Positions 7,379-13,342 of a stretch of DNA of 13,574 bases are shown one piece after another (position 1 is the first letter of the stretch; every line of letters starts with the position of its first letter). The notes beneath the pieces are model-generated. The model did no database searches. It was not told where the DNA came from and saw only the letters and a program-made list of their open reading frames with translations. The stretch comes from Candidatus Njordarchaeota archaeon (GTDB lineage Archaea > Asgardarchaeota > Njordarchaeia > Njordarchaeales > Njordarchaeaceae), in NCBI GenBank assembly GCA_029856055.1, contig JAHQWF010000046.1, positions 1-13,574 on the forward strand, read 5' to 3'. The position numbers and the translations under genes are program-made.

Positions 7379-7438
7379 AGGAATCAGAGTCGGGTGATTC
7401 ATCACTATTCAGCAACACGACCCATCATCATATCCCTT
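7378..7438 (-). ncRNA. C/D box sRNA (2'-O-methylation guide)
   Basis: Read on the minus strand, this stretch has every element of an archaeal C/D box sRNA in order. C box ATGATGA (7431-7425); a 12-nt guide TGGGTCGTGTTG (7424-7413); D' box CTGA (7412-7409); spacer ATA; C' box GTGATGA (7405-7399); an 11-nt guide ATCACCCGACT (7398-7388); D box CTGA (7387-7384). All four boxes match consensus exactly. AAGGGA (7438-7433) and TTCCTT (7383-7378) can pair over six positions, one G-U, as the terminal stem. Such RNAs bind L7Ae, Nop5 and fibrillarin; by the N-plus-five rule the targets would be CAACACGACCCA (fifth base A) and AGTCGGGTGAT (fifth base G). The second shares an eight-base core, AGTCGGGT, with my recollection of a conserved domain I segment of 23S rRNA, unverified. 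It ends at the mutase stop codon on the opposite strand. Confidence 0.88.
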
Positions 7439-7464
7439 TAGTATAATTCTGGTAAATGTAAAAG

Positions 7465-7478
7465 AGTTATAAATTTTT
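7465..7478. promoter_or_regulatory. TATA-like element between the C/D RNA and the TSUP gene
   Basis: AGTTATAAATTTTT is nearly symmetric (core TTATAAATTT, 7467-7476). Toward the right it would start RNA near 7498, giving a short leader for the transporter. Toward the left it would start near 7445, just upstream of the C/D RNA closing stem. It could serve either or both. Confidence 0.4.
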
Positions 7479-7523
7479 CATAATTTTTCATTAGATTACT
7501 GCAAGAGGGAGTTGTCACCAAAC

Positions 7524-8285
7524 ATGTACTTCGTAGAATTAATAGTATTACTCATAGGAACACTGGTAGGAATAATAGCATCAATAGTAGGCATTGGTGG
7601 AGGAGTCTTTTTCGTACCAGTACTATACTTTATATTTCATCTCGAGATACATGAAGCTGTTGGTACATCACTATTCGCTATTCTATTCCTGTCAGCATCA
7701 GCCTTCATGAATTATTCTCGCATGAGAAAAGTTAATTATAAGGTAGCATTTTTATTAGAGATACCTACTGCTATTGGTGCATATATCGCGAGTCTTCTCT
7801 CAGTTTATTTAAGTTCCTTCCAAATCCGATTATTATACTCTATAACGTTGTATTTTGTTTCGCTTAACTTATTAAAGAAATCTAGATTAGTAGAGAAAAC
7901 CGATAATTTGGAACAAACTAATGTTACAAGAAAGAGATTGATACTAGGAATGATAGTTTCTTTTTTCGCTGGAATGATAGCGGGTACAACTGGTAGCAGC
8001 GGGGGTATATTGAAAACACCTATAATGATAATTTTTCTTGGCTTGCCTATTAAAGTAGCTGTAGGAACATCATCCTTAATGATTTTCTTTACTTCTCTCG
8101 CGGGTGTAATAGGGCATAATCAAGTGGGTCAAGTAAATTATAATTATGGTTTGTATCTAGGTTTAGGTGCTATAATTGGTGCTCAGATAGGTTCTAGATT
8201 AGCGATAAAAATGCGTGGAAGAACAATAAGAGTTATACTAGCAATAGTATTAATGGCTGTAGCAACTAGGATGATTATTGGATAG
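7524..8285 (+). CDS. TauE/SafE (TSUP) family membrane transporter
   Basis: A multi-pass membrane protein of the TSUP family, whose members move sulfite, sulfonates, sulfur compounds or other organic anions across the cytoplasmic membrane. It shows the family's two-repeat structure: IGTLVGIIASIVGIGGGVFFVP near the N-terminus with GIGGG (23-27 from the ATG), and a second copy FFAGMIAGTTGSSGGILKTP after a charged cytoplasmic loop (EKTDNLEQTNVTRKR). Each repeat is followed by a conserved A-V-G-T-S motif. About eight transmembrane segments are expected and the length of 253 residues is typical. I chose the ATG at 7524; a TTG at 7512 is in frame but abuts the GAGGGAG site (7505-7511) with no spacing. 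The substrate is unknown. Confidence 0.87.
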   Translation: MYFVELIVLLIGTLVGIIASIVGIGGGVFFVPVLYFIFHLEIHEAVGTSLFAILFLSASAFMNYSRMRKVNYKVAFLLEIPTAIGAYIASLLSVYLSSFQIRLLYSITLYFVSLNLLKKSRLVEKTDNLEQTNVTRKRLILGMIVSFFAGMIAGTTGSSGGILKTPIMIIFLGLPIKVAVGTSSLMIFFTSLAGVIGHNQVGQVNYNYGLYLGLGAIIGAQIGSRLAIKMRGRTIRVILAIVLMAVATRMIIG

Positions 8286-8312
8286 CTTTATTTAAGACTT
8301 AGACAAAATTAT

Positions 8313-8321
8313 TTTTTAAAT
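8313..8321 (+). promoter_or_regulatory. Candidate TATA box for the Cys/His protein gene
   Basis: TTTTTTAAA is centred about 25 bases before the ATG at 8341, the spacing expected for a leaderless archaeal transcript. No good Shine-Dalgarno site is present (only GGCGAG nearby). Confidence 0.4.
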
Positions 8322-8340
8322 TTCTTGTTAGGCGAGTTTA

Positions 8341-8760
8341 ATGTTAAAAGTTCACGATTTACTTGAATCCAATGTTGGGAGAGCTAAAAATAAAAGGTTG
8401 TTTATTGTGTCTTCGTGTCTTGTTAATGATTATCCAGATATTGTGAGTGGGGTCTCGAGAGAAGATGACTATATTGTAAGCGTTTGTCCAGAAAAACATC
8501 ATATTAATCTAATAGGGTATAAGATTGCTTCTTTTATCTCTTATTCAGGAATAAACGAAATTCTTGTGTTTACTGTAGATGGTTCCCTTCACTGCATTCA
8601 ATTACAATACATAGTAGAGAACATAAAGAAGCATTTCTTCAAAGATATTAAAGTCAGACACATAGTTTTTAGTCATGGTGAATCTATAGAAATAGATGAA
8701 AAGCTAATTTCTCTCTCAAGGCACTTATCGAGGCTTCAAAAAAATTTAAGTAGTGAATAA
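8341..8760 (+). CDS. Unrecognised small Cys/His-containing protein
   Basis: A 139-residue soluble protein I cannot assign with confidence. It starts with an amphipathic segment, then a hydrophobic strand RLFIVSSCLVN carrying Cys26. Two further clusters look conserved by composition: SVCPEKHH (Cys49, His53, His54) and DGSLHCIQLQ (His84, Cys85). The strand-helix alternation (IVSVCPEKH, then LIGYKIASFISYSGINEILVFTVDGS) resembles an alpha/beta domain with a possible metal or iron-sulfur site formed by the Cys and His residues, which is inference. It follows the TSUP transporter by 55 bases on the same strand; a link to sulfur chemistry is possible but unsupported beyond adjacency. No transmembrane segment or signal peptide. 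The start is set by the TATA-like element 25 bases upstream. Confidence 0.6.
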   Translation: MLKVHDLLESNVGRAKNKRLFIVSSCLVNDYPDIVSGVSREDDYIVSVCPEKHHINLIGYKIASFISYSGINEILVFTVDGSLHCIQLQYIVENIKKHFFKDIKVRHIVFSHGESIEIDEKLISLSRHLSRLQKNLSSE

Positions 8761-8775
8761 TTATAACTTTATAGA

Positions 8776-8798
8776 TAAATATATTTTTTCGAACGTGA
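8776..8798 (+). promoter_or_regulatory. Promoter and translation signals of the surface-protein operon
   Basis: ATAAATATATTTTTT (about 8776-8790) is a strong TATA-like run 20-28 bases before the ATG at 8805. GTGAT (8794-8798) six bases before the ATG matches part of the archaeal anti-SD. Confidence 0.4.
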
Positions 8799-8804
8799 TT
8801 AAAA

Positions 8805-9782
8805 ATGAACAAAAAAATCTTGACATATATTGCGATTATCTCTATGCTATTATTATCTCCAGCTTTATCATTAAACGCGAATCCAGGATACAACATGACT
8901 GTATTTTCACCTAATAGCGTGACCTATGACTTAGATATATTTTTCAGCAATATTGTAAAAAACGCTACGACAGATGAAGTACTAGATAGTTTCGAGCTTA
9001 ATATAGAAGGTGAATTTACGCTTATTAGTAAGAGAATGCAGCTTGATTACATAGGTTGGGGATTTATTATTGATGTGATAATTATAAGAAACGATAATGG
9101 TTATGTTGATGAATCACGTTTCAATATCTCAGTACCGCCGATATTGGCTGTTAAAGAGAACACAAGGTTTATTTATCCAACAACAATAATAATGGATCTG
9201 ATTGAGGAAGGATTTGGGAACCAGTCAATTCAGGATATTTTGAGTAAAGTATCGACGAATCAACCATATACAGAAATCTATGCTTATAATCCATTCTATA
9301 TAGAAATTCCCGTTTCTGTGGGAGATACGATACCATATGGTGTTTGGAATGTCACATCTGAATCAGGTATTATAGTTAATGGTAGAGTAACTTCTGAAGA
9401 AACGATAGTGGTGGGTGGGGTAAGTTATAATACTTATTTAGTTAACATTACTGAAGCAGATATTCTTGATGCTATTAGAGAATTTATCAACGAGGAAATG
9501 ACTTTACCGCCAGGAGTTCACTTCAATTTAGGCTTTTATTACGATCAGGGTTCTGGATGGTTAACTAAAGCAGATATGATTGGTGGTGGAGAGATAAGTG
9601 AGGATAATGAAACTGTTTTAGTGTCGCTTGATGGTGATTTAGATTTAAGAAACGCTGGTACAGTAATGATACAAAATAAATCTTATTTGGACAGAATGCT
9701 GGGTTTACCTCCATTTACTTTCTTGGCAATTGATGTATTCTTGATAATAGCAATTATAATATTAAGGATTAAGAGGAGTTAG
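8805..9782 (+). CDS. Predicted membrane-anchored extracellular protein, family unknown
   Basis: A 325-residue protein with a clear N-terminal signal sequence (MNKKILTYIAIISMLLLSPALS, cleavage or anchor near residue 22-25) and one C-terminal transmembrane helix (about 301-320) ending in the basic tail RIKRS. The roughly 275-residue domain between them is therefore predicted outside the cell. It is rich in beta-type sequence and carries eight N-glycosylation sequons (NMT, NAT, NIS, NQS, NVT, NIT, NET, NKS), consistent with an archaeal cell-surface glycoprotein. There are no cysteines in the exposed domain. No known domain was recognised. The next gene starts two bases after the stop with its own GAGGAG site, so the two form an operon, and the small membrane protein may be a partner. 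Confidence 0.72.
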   Translation: MNKKILTYIAIISMLLLSPALSLNANPGYNMTVFSPNSVTYDLDIFFSNIVKNATTDEVLDSFELNIEGEFTLISKRMQLDYIGWGFIIDVIIIRNDNGYVDESRFNISVPPILAVKENTRFIYPTTIIMDLIEEGFGNQSIQDILSKVSTNQPYTEIYAYNPFYIEIPVSVGDTIPYGVWNVTSESGIIVNGRVTSEETIVVGGVSYNTYLVNITEADILDAIREFINEEMTLPPGVHFNLGFYYDQGSGWLTKADMIGGGEISEDNETVLVSLDGDLDLRNAGTVMIQNKSYLDRMLGLPPFTFLAIDVFLIIAIIILRIKRS

Positions 9783-9784
9783 AA

Positions 9785-10138
9785 ATGACTAAAAAGAGTT
9801 TCGTTGCAGGATTTTTCATAAGCTTTATTGTTGGGATACCAATAGCATTTATTTATGACTTGATAGGGACATTCGTAGGTGTAATCATCGGATCATTTGT
9901 GGCTGCCTCTAAGAAGGGTGGTGGAGCCATAGGGATACTTACTTCATGCCCAATCTATCTATCTCCCTACACAATACCATTGTTATTGAATTACTTTCAT
10001 GGATCCATGGATCTACTTTATCTAGCAATTCTTGTGGGCTATATGCTTATAAACATATTTGTTATAGTGATAGCTATTGTTAGCTTGTTGGTTGGAATAT
10101 TATTCGGATGGTTAGGCAGTAAATTAAGGGATGAGTAA
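9785..10138 (+). CDS. Small multi-pass membrane protein, unknown
   Basis: A 117-residue, strongly hydrophobic protein with three to four predicted membrane segments (about 7-24, 24-43, 48-68 and 76-110) and glycine-rich turns (KKGGGAIGI). Charged residues are confined to the ends (MTKKS at the start, KLRDE at the end) and to the KK loop. The composition recalls small glycine-rich archaeal DUF-type membrane proteins, but I cannot name a family. GAGGAG (9773-9778) lies six bases before the ATG and overlaps the end of the upstream surface-protein gene, so the two are co-transcribed. A role beside the surface protein is inference from the operon alone. Confidence 0.65.
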   Translation: MTKKSFVAGFFISFIVGIPIAFIYDLIGTFVGVIIGSFVAASKKGGGAIGILTSCPIYLSPYTIPLLLNYFHGSMDLLYLAILVGYMLINIFVIVIAIVSLLVGILFGWLGSKLRDE

Positions 10139-10320
10139 GTACGATTTGTTAATAAATTTTTTATTTCCTTTAGCTTAATTAAATGATTTTTAAAATAGCA
10201 ATATATCATAAAACTCTATACAAATTAAATATATAATGAAGTAATACCCTGATAATTTATGTATTAAAAATTCGGGAGATAGGAAAATTGTTAGACGAAG
10301 CGTAATATGGTGGATAGATT
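10139..10320. other. 182-base AT-rich intergenic region before the GTPase gene
   Basis: No open frame or RNA gene seen. A T-rich run (TTTTTTATTTCC, about 10157-10168) may end the upstream operon, and AAATTAAATATATAAT (about 10221-10236) is a TATA-like element that would give the GTPase mRNA a leader of roughly 60 bases. Confidence 0.45.
10309..10314 (+). promoter_or_regulatory. Shine-Dalgarno site deciding a TTG start
   Basis: GGTGGA sits six bases before the TTG at 10321. A stop codon (TAG, 10315-10317) lies in frame just upstream, so TTG is the only start that keeps the first beta-strand of the GTPase. Confidence 0.5.
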
Positions 10321-10908
10321 TTGAAAAAGAAAGTTGTACTAAAGATAATCATTATGGGGGATGGAGCTGTCGGTAAAACATCACTTGTTCGAAGATACTT
10401 AGTTGGAGATTTTAGACATGAGTACTTGATGACCGTAGGCGTTGATCTCTATACGAAAAAAGAGAAATTGCATGTAAAAGGATCTGAAATTGAAATAGTT
10501 TGGCAAATATGGGATCTATCTGGCCAACAATATTGGAGGGATGTTGTATCTTCATTCTATAAGGGGGCTCACGGCGCTGTTTTAGTTTTCGACATTACCA
10601 ATGATTTATCATATCAAAATATACTAGATTGGGCTTTAGAATTCAATAGGTTTGGTGGAGAGCGGCCTATTATAGTAGTTGGTAATAAAATTGACTTAAG
10701 AGATAAGGTTCCAGATAGTATTAAATCAGATGATGGTGAAAGAAAAGCCTACGAGTTATCTAAGCTCTTAGGCATAAAGACCACATATATAGAGACCTCA
10801 GCTTTGGAGAACGTGAATATCAATAAGGTTTTCGAAAAGATGAAGGAAATGATAATTTCAGAGGCTCTTAGCAAGATCATTGCATCAAATATCGGTAATG
10901 GCACCTAA
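10321..10908 (+). CDS. Ras-like small GTPase (archaeal Rab/Ras-type)
   Basis: A 195-residue P-loop GTPase of the Ras superfamily with all five G motifs: G1 GDGAVGKT (13-20), switch I Thr38 in LMTVGVD, G3 WDLSGQ (Asp65, Gly68, and Gln69 at the catalytic Gln position of Ras), G4 NKID (122-125) and G5 ETSA (158-161). The core is about 175 residues, the usual Ras/Rab size, with a short tail ending NGT and no C-terminal cysteine, so prenylation is not expected. Related GTPases occur in Asgard archaea and also in several Thermoproteota; this copy alone does not point to Asgard. The start is a TTG, forced by an in-frame stop six bases upstream and supported by GGTGGA. It stands alone, 182 bases after a membrane-protein operon, and converges on the CoA genes with a 14-base gap. 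The role (signalling, motility or polarity in characterised relatives) is unknown here. Confidence 0.9.
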   Translation: MKKKVVLKIIIMGDGAVGKTSLVRRYLVGDFRHEYLMTVGVDLYTKKEKLHVKGSEIEIVWQIWDLSGQQYWRDVVSSFYKGAHGAVLVFDITNDLSYQNILDWALEFNRFGGERPIIVVGNKIDLRDKVPDSIKSDDGERKAYELSKLLGIKTTYIETSALENVNINKVFEKMKEMIISEALSKIIASNIGNGT

Positions 10909-10922
10909 CTCCTTTGATTCAA

Positions 10923-11747
10923 TTAAATCTTGTCTCCTAAGTAATCCTTCACTTCTTCAATAAACACTCCTTTGCTAGCTAACTCTTCCAAGTTCTTCTT
11001 CATTGTTATCATAGCTTGTGATAAGACTCTTGCATTATCATAATTACGAAGTATATCAAGTAAGTACTCTTTATCTTTTTTTGATAAATCACGATAAATT
11101 TCAATCATCTTTGGTATGGCTCTAACTATGTTGTCAACAATAGTTATTGATGCCCATTGAGCAGTTCTAGATAAAGGATTTAAATCGATAGTTACAACCT
11201 TTTTACCTAATTTAATTAAAGCAGAAGTTCTATCGCCATCTTCTAAAGGTACGAAAACAACATCAGCAATATAAATCCCTCGAGTATCAACGAATCGCCT
11301 TAAGTGCTTTATTTCTGGAATCTCTGTTCTATATTCCTCATCAACTCCAAGAACTTCCTTAGCTCCAGATCTAACTAGTTCATCCCTTATCAACAATTCA
11401 CGTTTTCTAGTCCTATAAAACAGGTTCACTTCTAGCTTCGCATTAAGCAGTTCAGCTAACTTAACGTAGTCCTTTGAAACTAAAGCAGCTACATTACCAT
11501 TAACTGAAAATACTGGATGCTTAGCTAACATAAATGATGCAATAGCAGCCCGCATCGCATCTATCGCGAATTGATGAGTTCTTTCTCTTAGTATGTAATC
11601 GAATGCTTCACCTCTCCCATGAGCTATTAAGCCAGCATATGCAACTAAGCCTTTCCTGAATCCCTCTATTAATTTTTCTCTTATTCTTAAAGATTTAGCT
11701 CTCGGATGAGTATTTGGGATCTCGATTTCATCCTCTCTCAATGCCAC
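10923..11747 (-). CDS. 4-phosphopantoate--beta-alanine ligase (phosphopantothenate synthetase)
   Basis: A 274-residue archaeal phosphopantothenate synthetase (DUF137/COG1701), which joins 4-phosphopantoate and beta-alanine with ATP to give 4'-phosphopantothenate in CoA biosynthesis. Diagnostic segments are THPRAKSLRIREKL (13-26), IAHGRGEAFDY (41-51), SVNGN (81-85), VNLFYRT (107-113), VPLEDGDRT (166-174), IDLNPLSRTA (187-196) and ITIVDN (201-206). Length is as expected. The frame start used here is a GTG at 11747, inside the end of the pantoate kinase gene (20-base overlap). A GAGGT site at 11754-11750 is only two bases from that GTG but eight bases from an in-frame TTG at 11741, so the TTG (two residues shorter) may be the true start. 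Translation is probably coupled to the upstream kinase. Confidence 0.92.
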   Translation of the reverse strand: MALREDEIEIPNTHPRAKSLRIREKLIEGFRKGLVAYAGLIAHGRGEAFDYILRERTHQFAIDAMRAAIASFMLAKHPVFSVNGNVAALVSKDYVKLAELLNAKLEVNLFYRTRKRELLIRDELVRSGAKEVLGVDEEYRTEIPEIKHLRRFVDTRGIYIADVVFVPLEDGDRTSALIKLGKKVVTIDLNPLSRTAQWASITIVDNIVRAIPKMIEIYRDLSKKDKEYLLDILRNYDNARVLSQAMITMKKNLEELASKGVFIEEVKDYLGDKI

Positions 11748-12648
11748 TTACCTCTGCAACCCCTTCGTTATCTATCTCGCTAATAATCACAGTTGGAGGT
11801 TTTAAGGTCAATGGAAGTGAATTAATCAGATTCCGAACTTTCTCCTCTAATTCCTCTCCAAATAAGAAGGCCCCCTCACCAATCATTAACATAGATCCTT
11901 TTAAGCCAATTTTTGATGCTTTCTTTAGTAAATAATCAACTCTATCAATAATTAATTTTGTTTCATAAGCAAATTTTTTAGATAATTTAATGAAGTTGTC
12001 TAATGAGAAATCATTTAAGAGCTCCATATGTTTATTTCCAAAAGCATTTTCTATATTTTTCATGATTTTATCAGAGGATAAAATATTGCGTGTTTCTATT
12101 GGACCATAAATCAAGACTGCAACATTTTCCTTCATAGGATACCTAGCAACCTTACCGAATTCTGGTCCGCCAGCTCTAACACGTATTTCAAACATCCCGT
12201 CAAACTGACCCATAACGCTACCTAGCCCTGTTTTGCATGATATTTCAGCTTTGTGAGCAGCCATTATTAAATCATTTTTATCAATATTTAGATCTAATGC
12301 TTTATTTATAGCAAATGCTGTTCCTAATGCCCCAGCACCACTAGAGGCCAAACCGCACCCAATAGGAACTTCAAAATCGTGATAAATCTCTAAACCAATA
12401 TTTGGTTCAGCAAATTTATCTAGTATTTCTCTAGCTACACTAATAGTCGTGCAAGCTATCTTTGTAGCTTCCTTATTGTTAAAGAAGACCCTTATATCTG
12501 ATTTATCAAATAGGGGCTTAACATAGGTATAAACATATTTCTTTATGGAGAAACCAGCCCCTATCGATCCAGTAGTCTCTAATTTCTCGGTTATAACTGG
12601 ATGAAAAAAACCAGTTATGTGCGCTGGAACTCTAATAAGCCAATCCAT
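11728..12648 (-). CDS. Pantoate kinase (GHMP family)
   Basis: A 306-residue archaeal pantoate kinase, which phosphorylates pantoate with ATP to 4-phosphopantoate, the step before phosphopantothenate synthetase in the archaeal CoA route that replaces bacterial PanC/PanK order. The N-terminus VPAHITGFFHP (7-17) and GSIGAGFSI (27-35) are typical, and the GHMP ATP-binding motif is PIGCGLASSGAGA (95-107). A conserved GLGSVMGQFDG segment follows, and the C-terminal SLPLTLKPPTVIISEID region closes the fold. The ATG at 12648 has only a weak purine-rich sequence upstream, with a TATA-like element (minus strand GTTATATTCAAAG, about 12687-12675) that gives a very short leader. It is the first gene of a two-gene operon with the synthetase, overlapping it by 20 bases. 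Confidence 0.92.
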   Translation of the reverse strand: MDWLIRVPAHITGFFHPVITEKLETTGSIGAGFSIKKYVYTYVKPLFDKSDIRVFFNNKEATKIACTTISVAREILDKFAEPNIGLEIYHDFEVPIGCGLASSGAGALGTAFAINKALDLNIDKNDLIMAAHKAEISCKTGLGSVMGQFDGMFEIRVRAGGPEFGKVARYPMKENVAVLIYGPIETRNILSSDKIMKNIENAFGNKHMELLNDFSLDNFIKLSKKFAYETKLIIDRVDYLLKKASKIGLKGSMLMIGEGAFLFGEELEEKVRNLINSLPLTLKPPTVIISEIDNEGVAEVSGIERG

Positions 12649-12674
12649 CTTATTTCTCGCTCTCTAAATAATCT

Positions 12675-12687
12675 TTGAATATAACTC
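12675..12687 (-). promoter_or_regulatory. Candidate TATA box of the CoA operon
   Basis: GTTATATTCAAAG on the minus strand lies about 27-39 bases before the pantoate kinase ATG, suited to a transcript with a leader of only a few bases. Confidence 0.35.
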
Positions 12688-12746
12688 TATCTAAGTTACT
12701 TTCGTTAATTTATCATTCATATATATGCTATGTATAGATTTATTAA

Positions 12747-12772
12747 TAATTATGTTTAAATGATCATAATTA
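12747..12772 (-). repeat. Hairpin downstream of the DNA glycosylase gene
   Basis: TAATTATG (12747-12754) and CATAATTA (12765-12772) are perfect 8-bp arms with a 10-base loop, starting four bases past the glycosylase stop on the minus strand. The stem is AT-rich, so its stability is doubtful; it could be a 3'-end element or chance. Confidence 0.3.
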
Positions 12773-12775
12773 AAT

Positions 12776-13342
12776 TTATTCTTTATACATCCATAATGTT
12801 AAGGGAGCTGGATGATTTGGGAAGGGATTGAGGGAATTTTTATCAAAATCTTTTATCACTTCATTTATTGTTTTAGCGCCAGTTACAGCTGTAATCATTA
12901 TTGCAGCTAATCCACACCATCTACCCCATTTTCCTCTTATAAATTTTGTTAATTCCTTTTTACTTACTTTTTTATCGTTAAAATATACATGAGTTAAAAG
13001 CTTAGTAAACCATCTATCTAAAGGAAATACACTATAATCCCTTAAAGCTAAAATTCTAGCAATTCCAGCTGTATAAGACCCAACATACTTTATTTCCTCA
13101 AGATTACTTATTGCGTTTTTTGCGAGAAATCTTTTAGCAGCATTAATTAGAGCATTGGCTCTATAACCAACTCCAGCTTTGCTAAGATCATTCCTCCTAC
13201 TAATTAAATCCTTGGGTCTAGGATAAAGATAATAATTCAAATCAGTATATCTCATTGGCATTCCAAACATTTTTCTTAACTTAATAAGCATTCTCCATCC
13301 TAATCTGAAGCTAGTGTTTTGTTGGCAAATGCCTATGATCAA
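12776..13342 (-). CDS. HhH-GPD family DNA glycosylase, 5' end disrupted
   Basis: The catalytic part of a helix-hairpin-helix base-excision glycosylase of the AlkA/OGG type, which removes damaged bases from DNA. In the 188 residues from the TTG at 13342: ICQQNTSFRLGWRML (5-19) is the family's first conserved helix, AGVGYRANALINAAK (56-70) follows, the HhH is LEEIKYVGSYTAG (81-93), and FPLDRW (106-111) supplies the catalytic Asp109. The HhH has Tyr where bifunctional OGG enzymes carry Lys, which suggests a monofunctional enzyme. TTG 13342 cannot be the natural start: it lies inside the conserved helix, and homologous sequence (RGVQSLWEG) continues in frame to 13435, where a stop intervenes. The upstream part appears in another frame (see 13343-13574). 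It is the only gene here with its own 3' hairpin. Lesion specificity is not predictable. Confidence 0.78.
   Translation of the reverse strand: MIIGICQQNTSFRLGWRMLIKLRKMFGMPMRYTDLNYYLYPRPKDLISRRNDLSKAGVGYRANALINAAKRFLAKNAISNLEEIKYVGSYTAGIARILALRDYSVFPLDRWFTKLLTHVYFNDKKVSKKELTKFIRGKWGRWCGLAAIMITAVTGAKTINEVIKDFDKNSLNPFPNHPAPLTLWMYKE

Noticed and set aside
10139..10320. Possible second C/D RNA or tRNA before the GTPase
   Set aside because: A degenerate ATAATGA and one CTGA are present, but there is no C'/D' pair, closing stem or tRNA cloverleaf.
11714..11935. Plus-strand 73-residue open frame
   Set aside because: Antisense to the pantoate kinase C-terminus and the gene overlap; no promoter or ribosome site.
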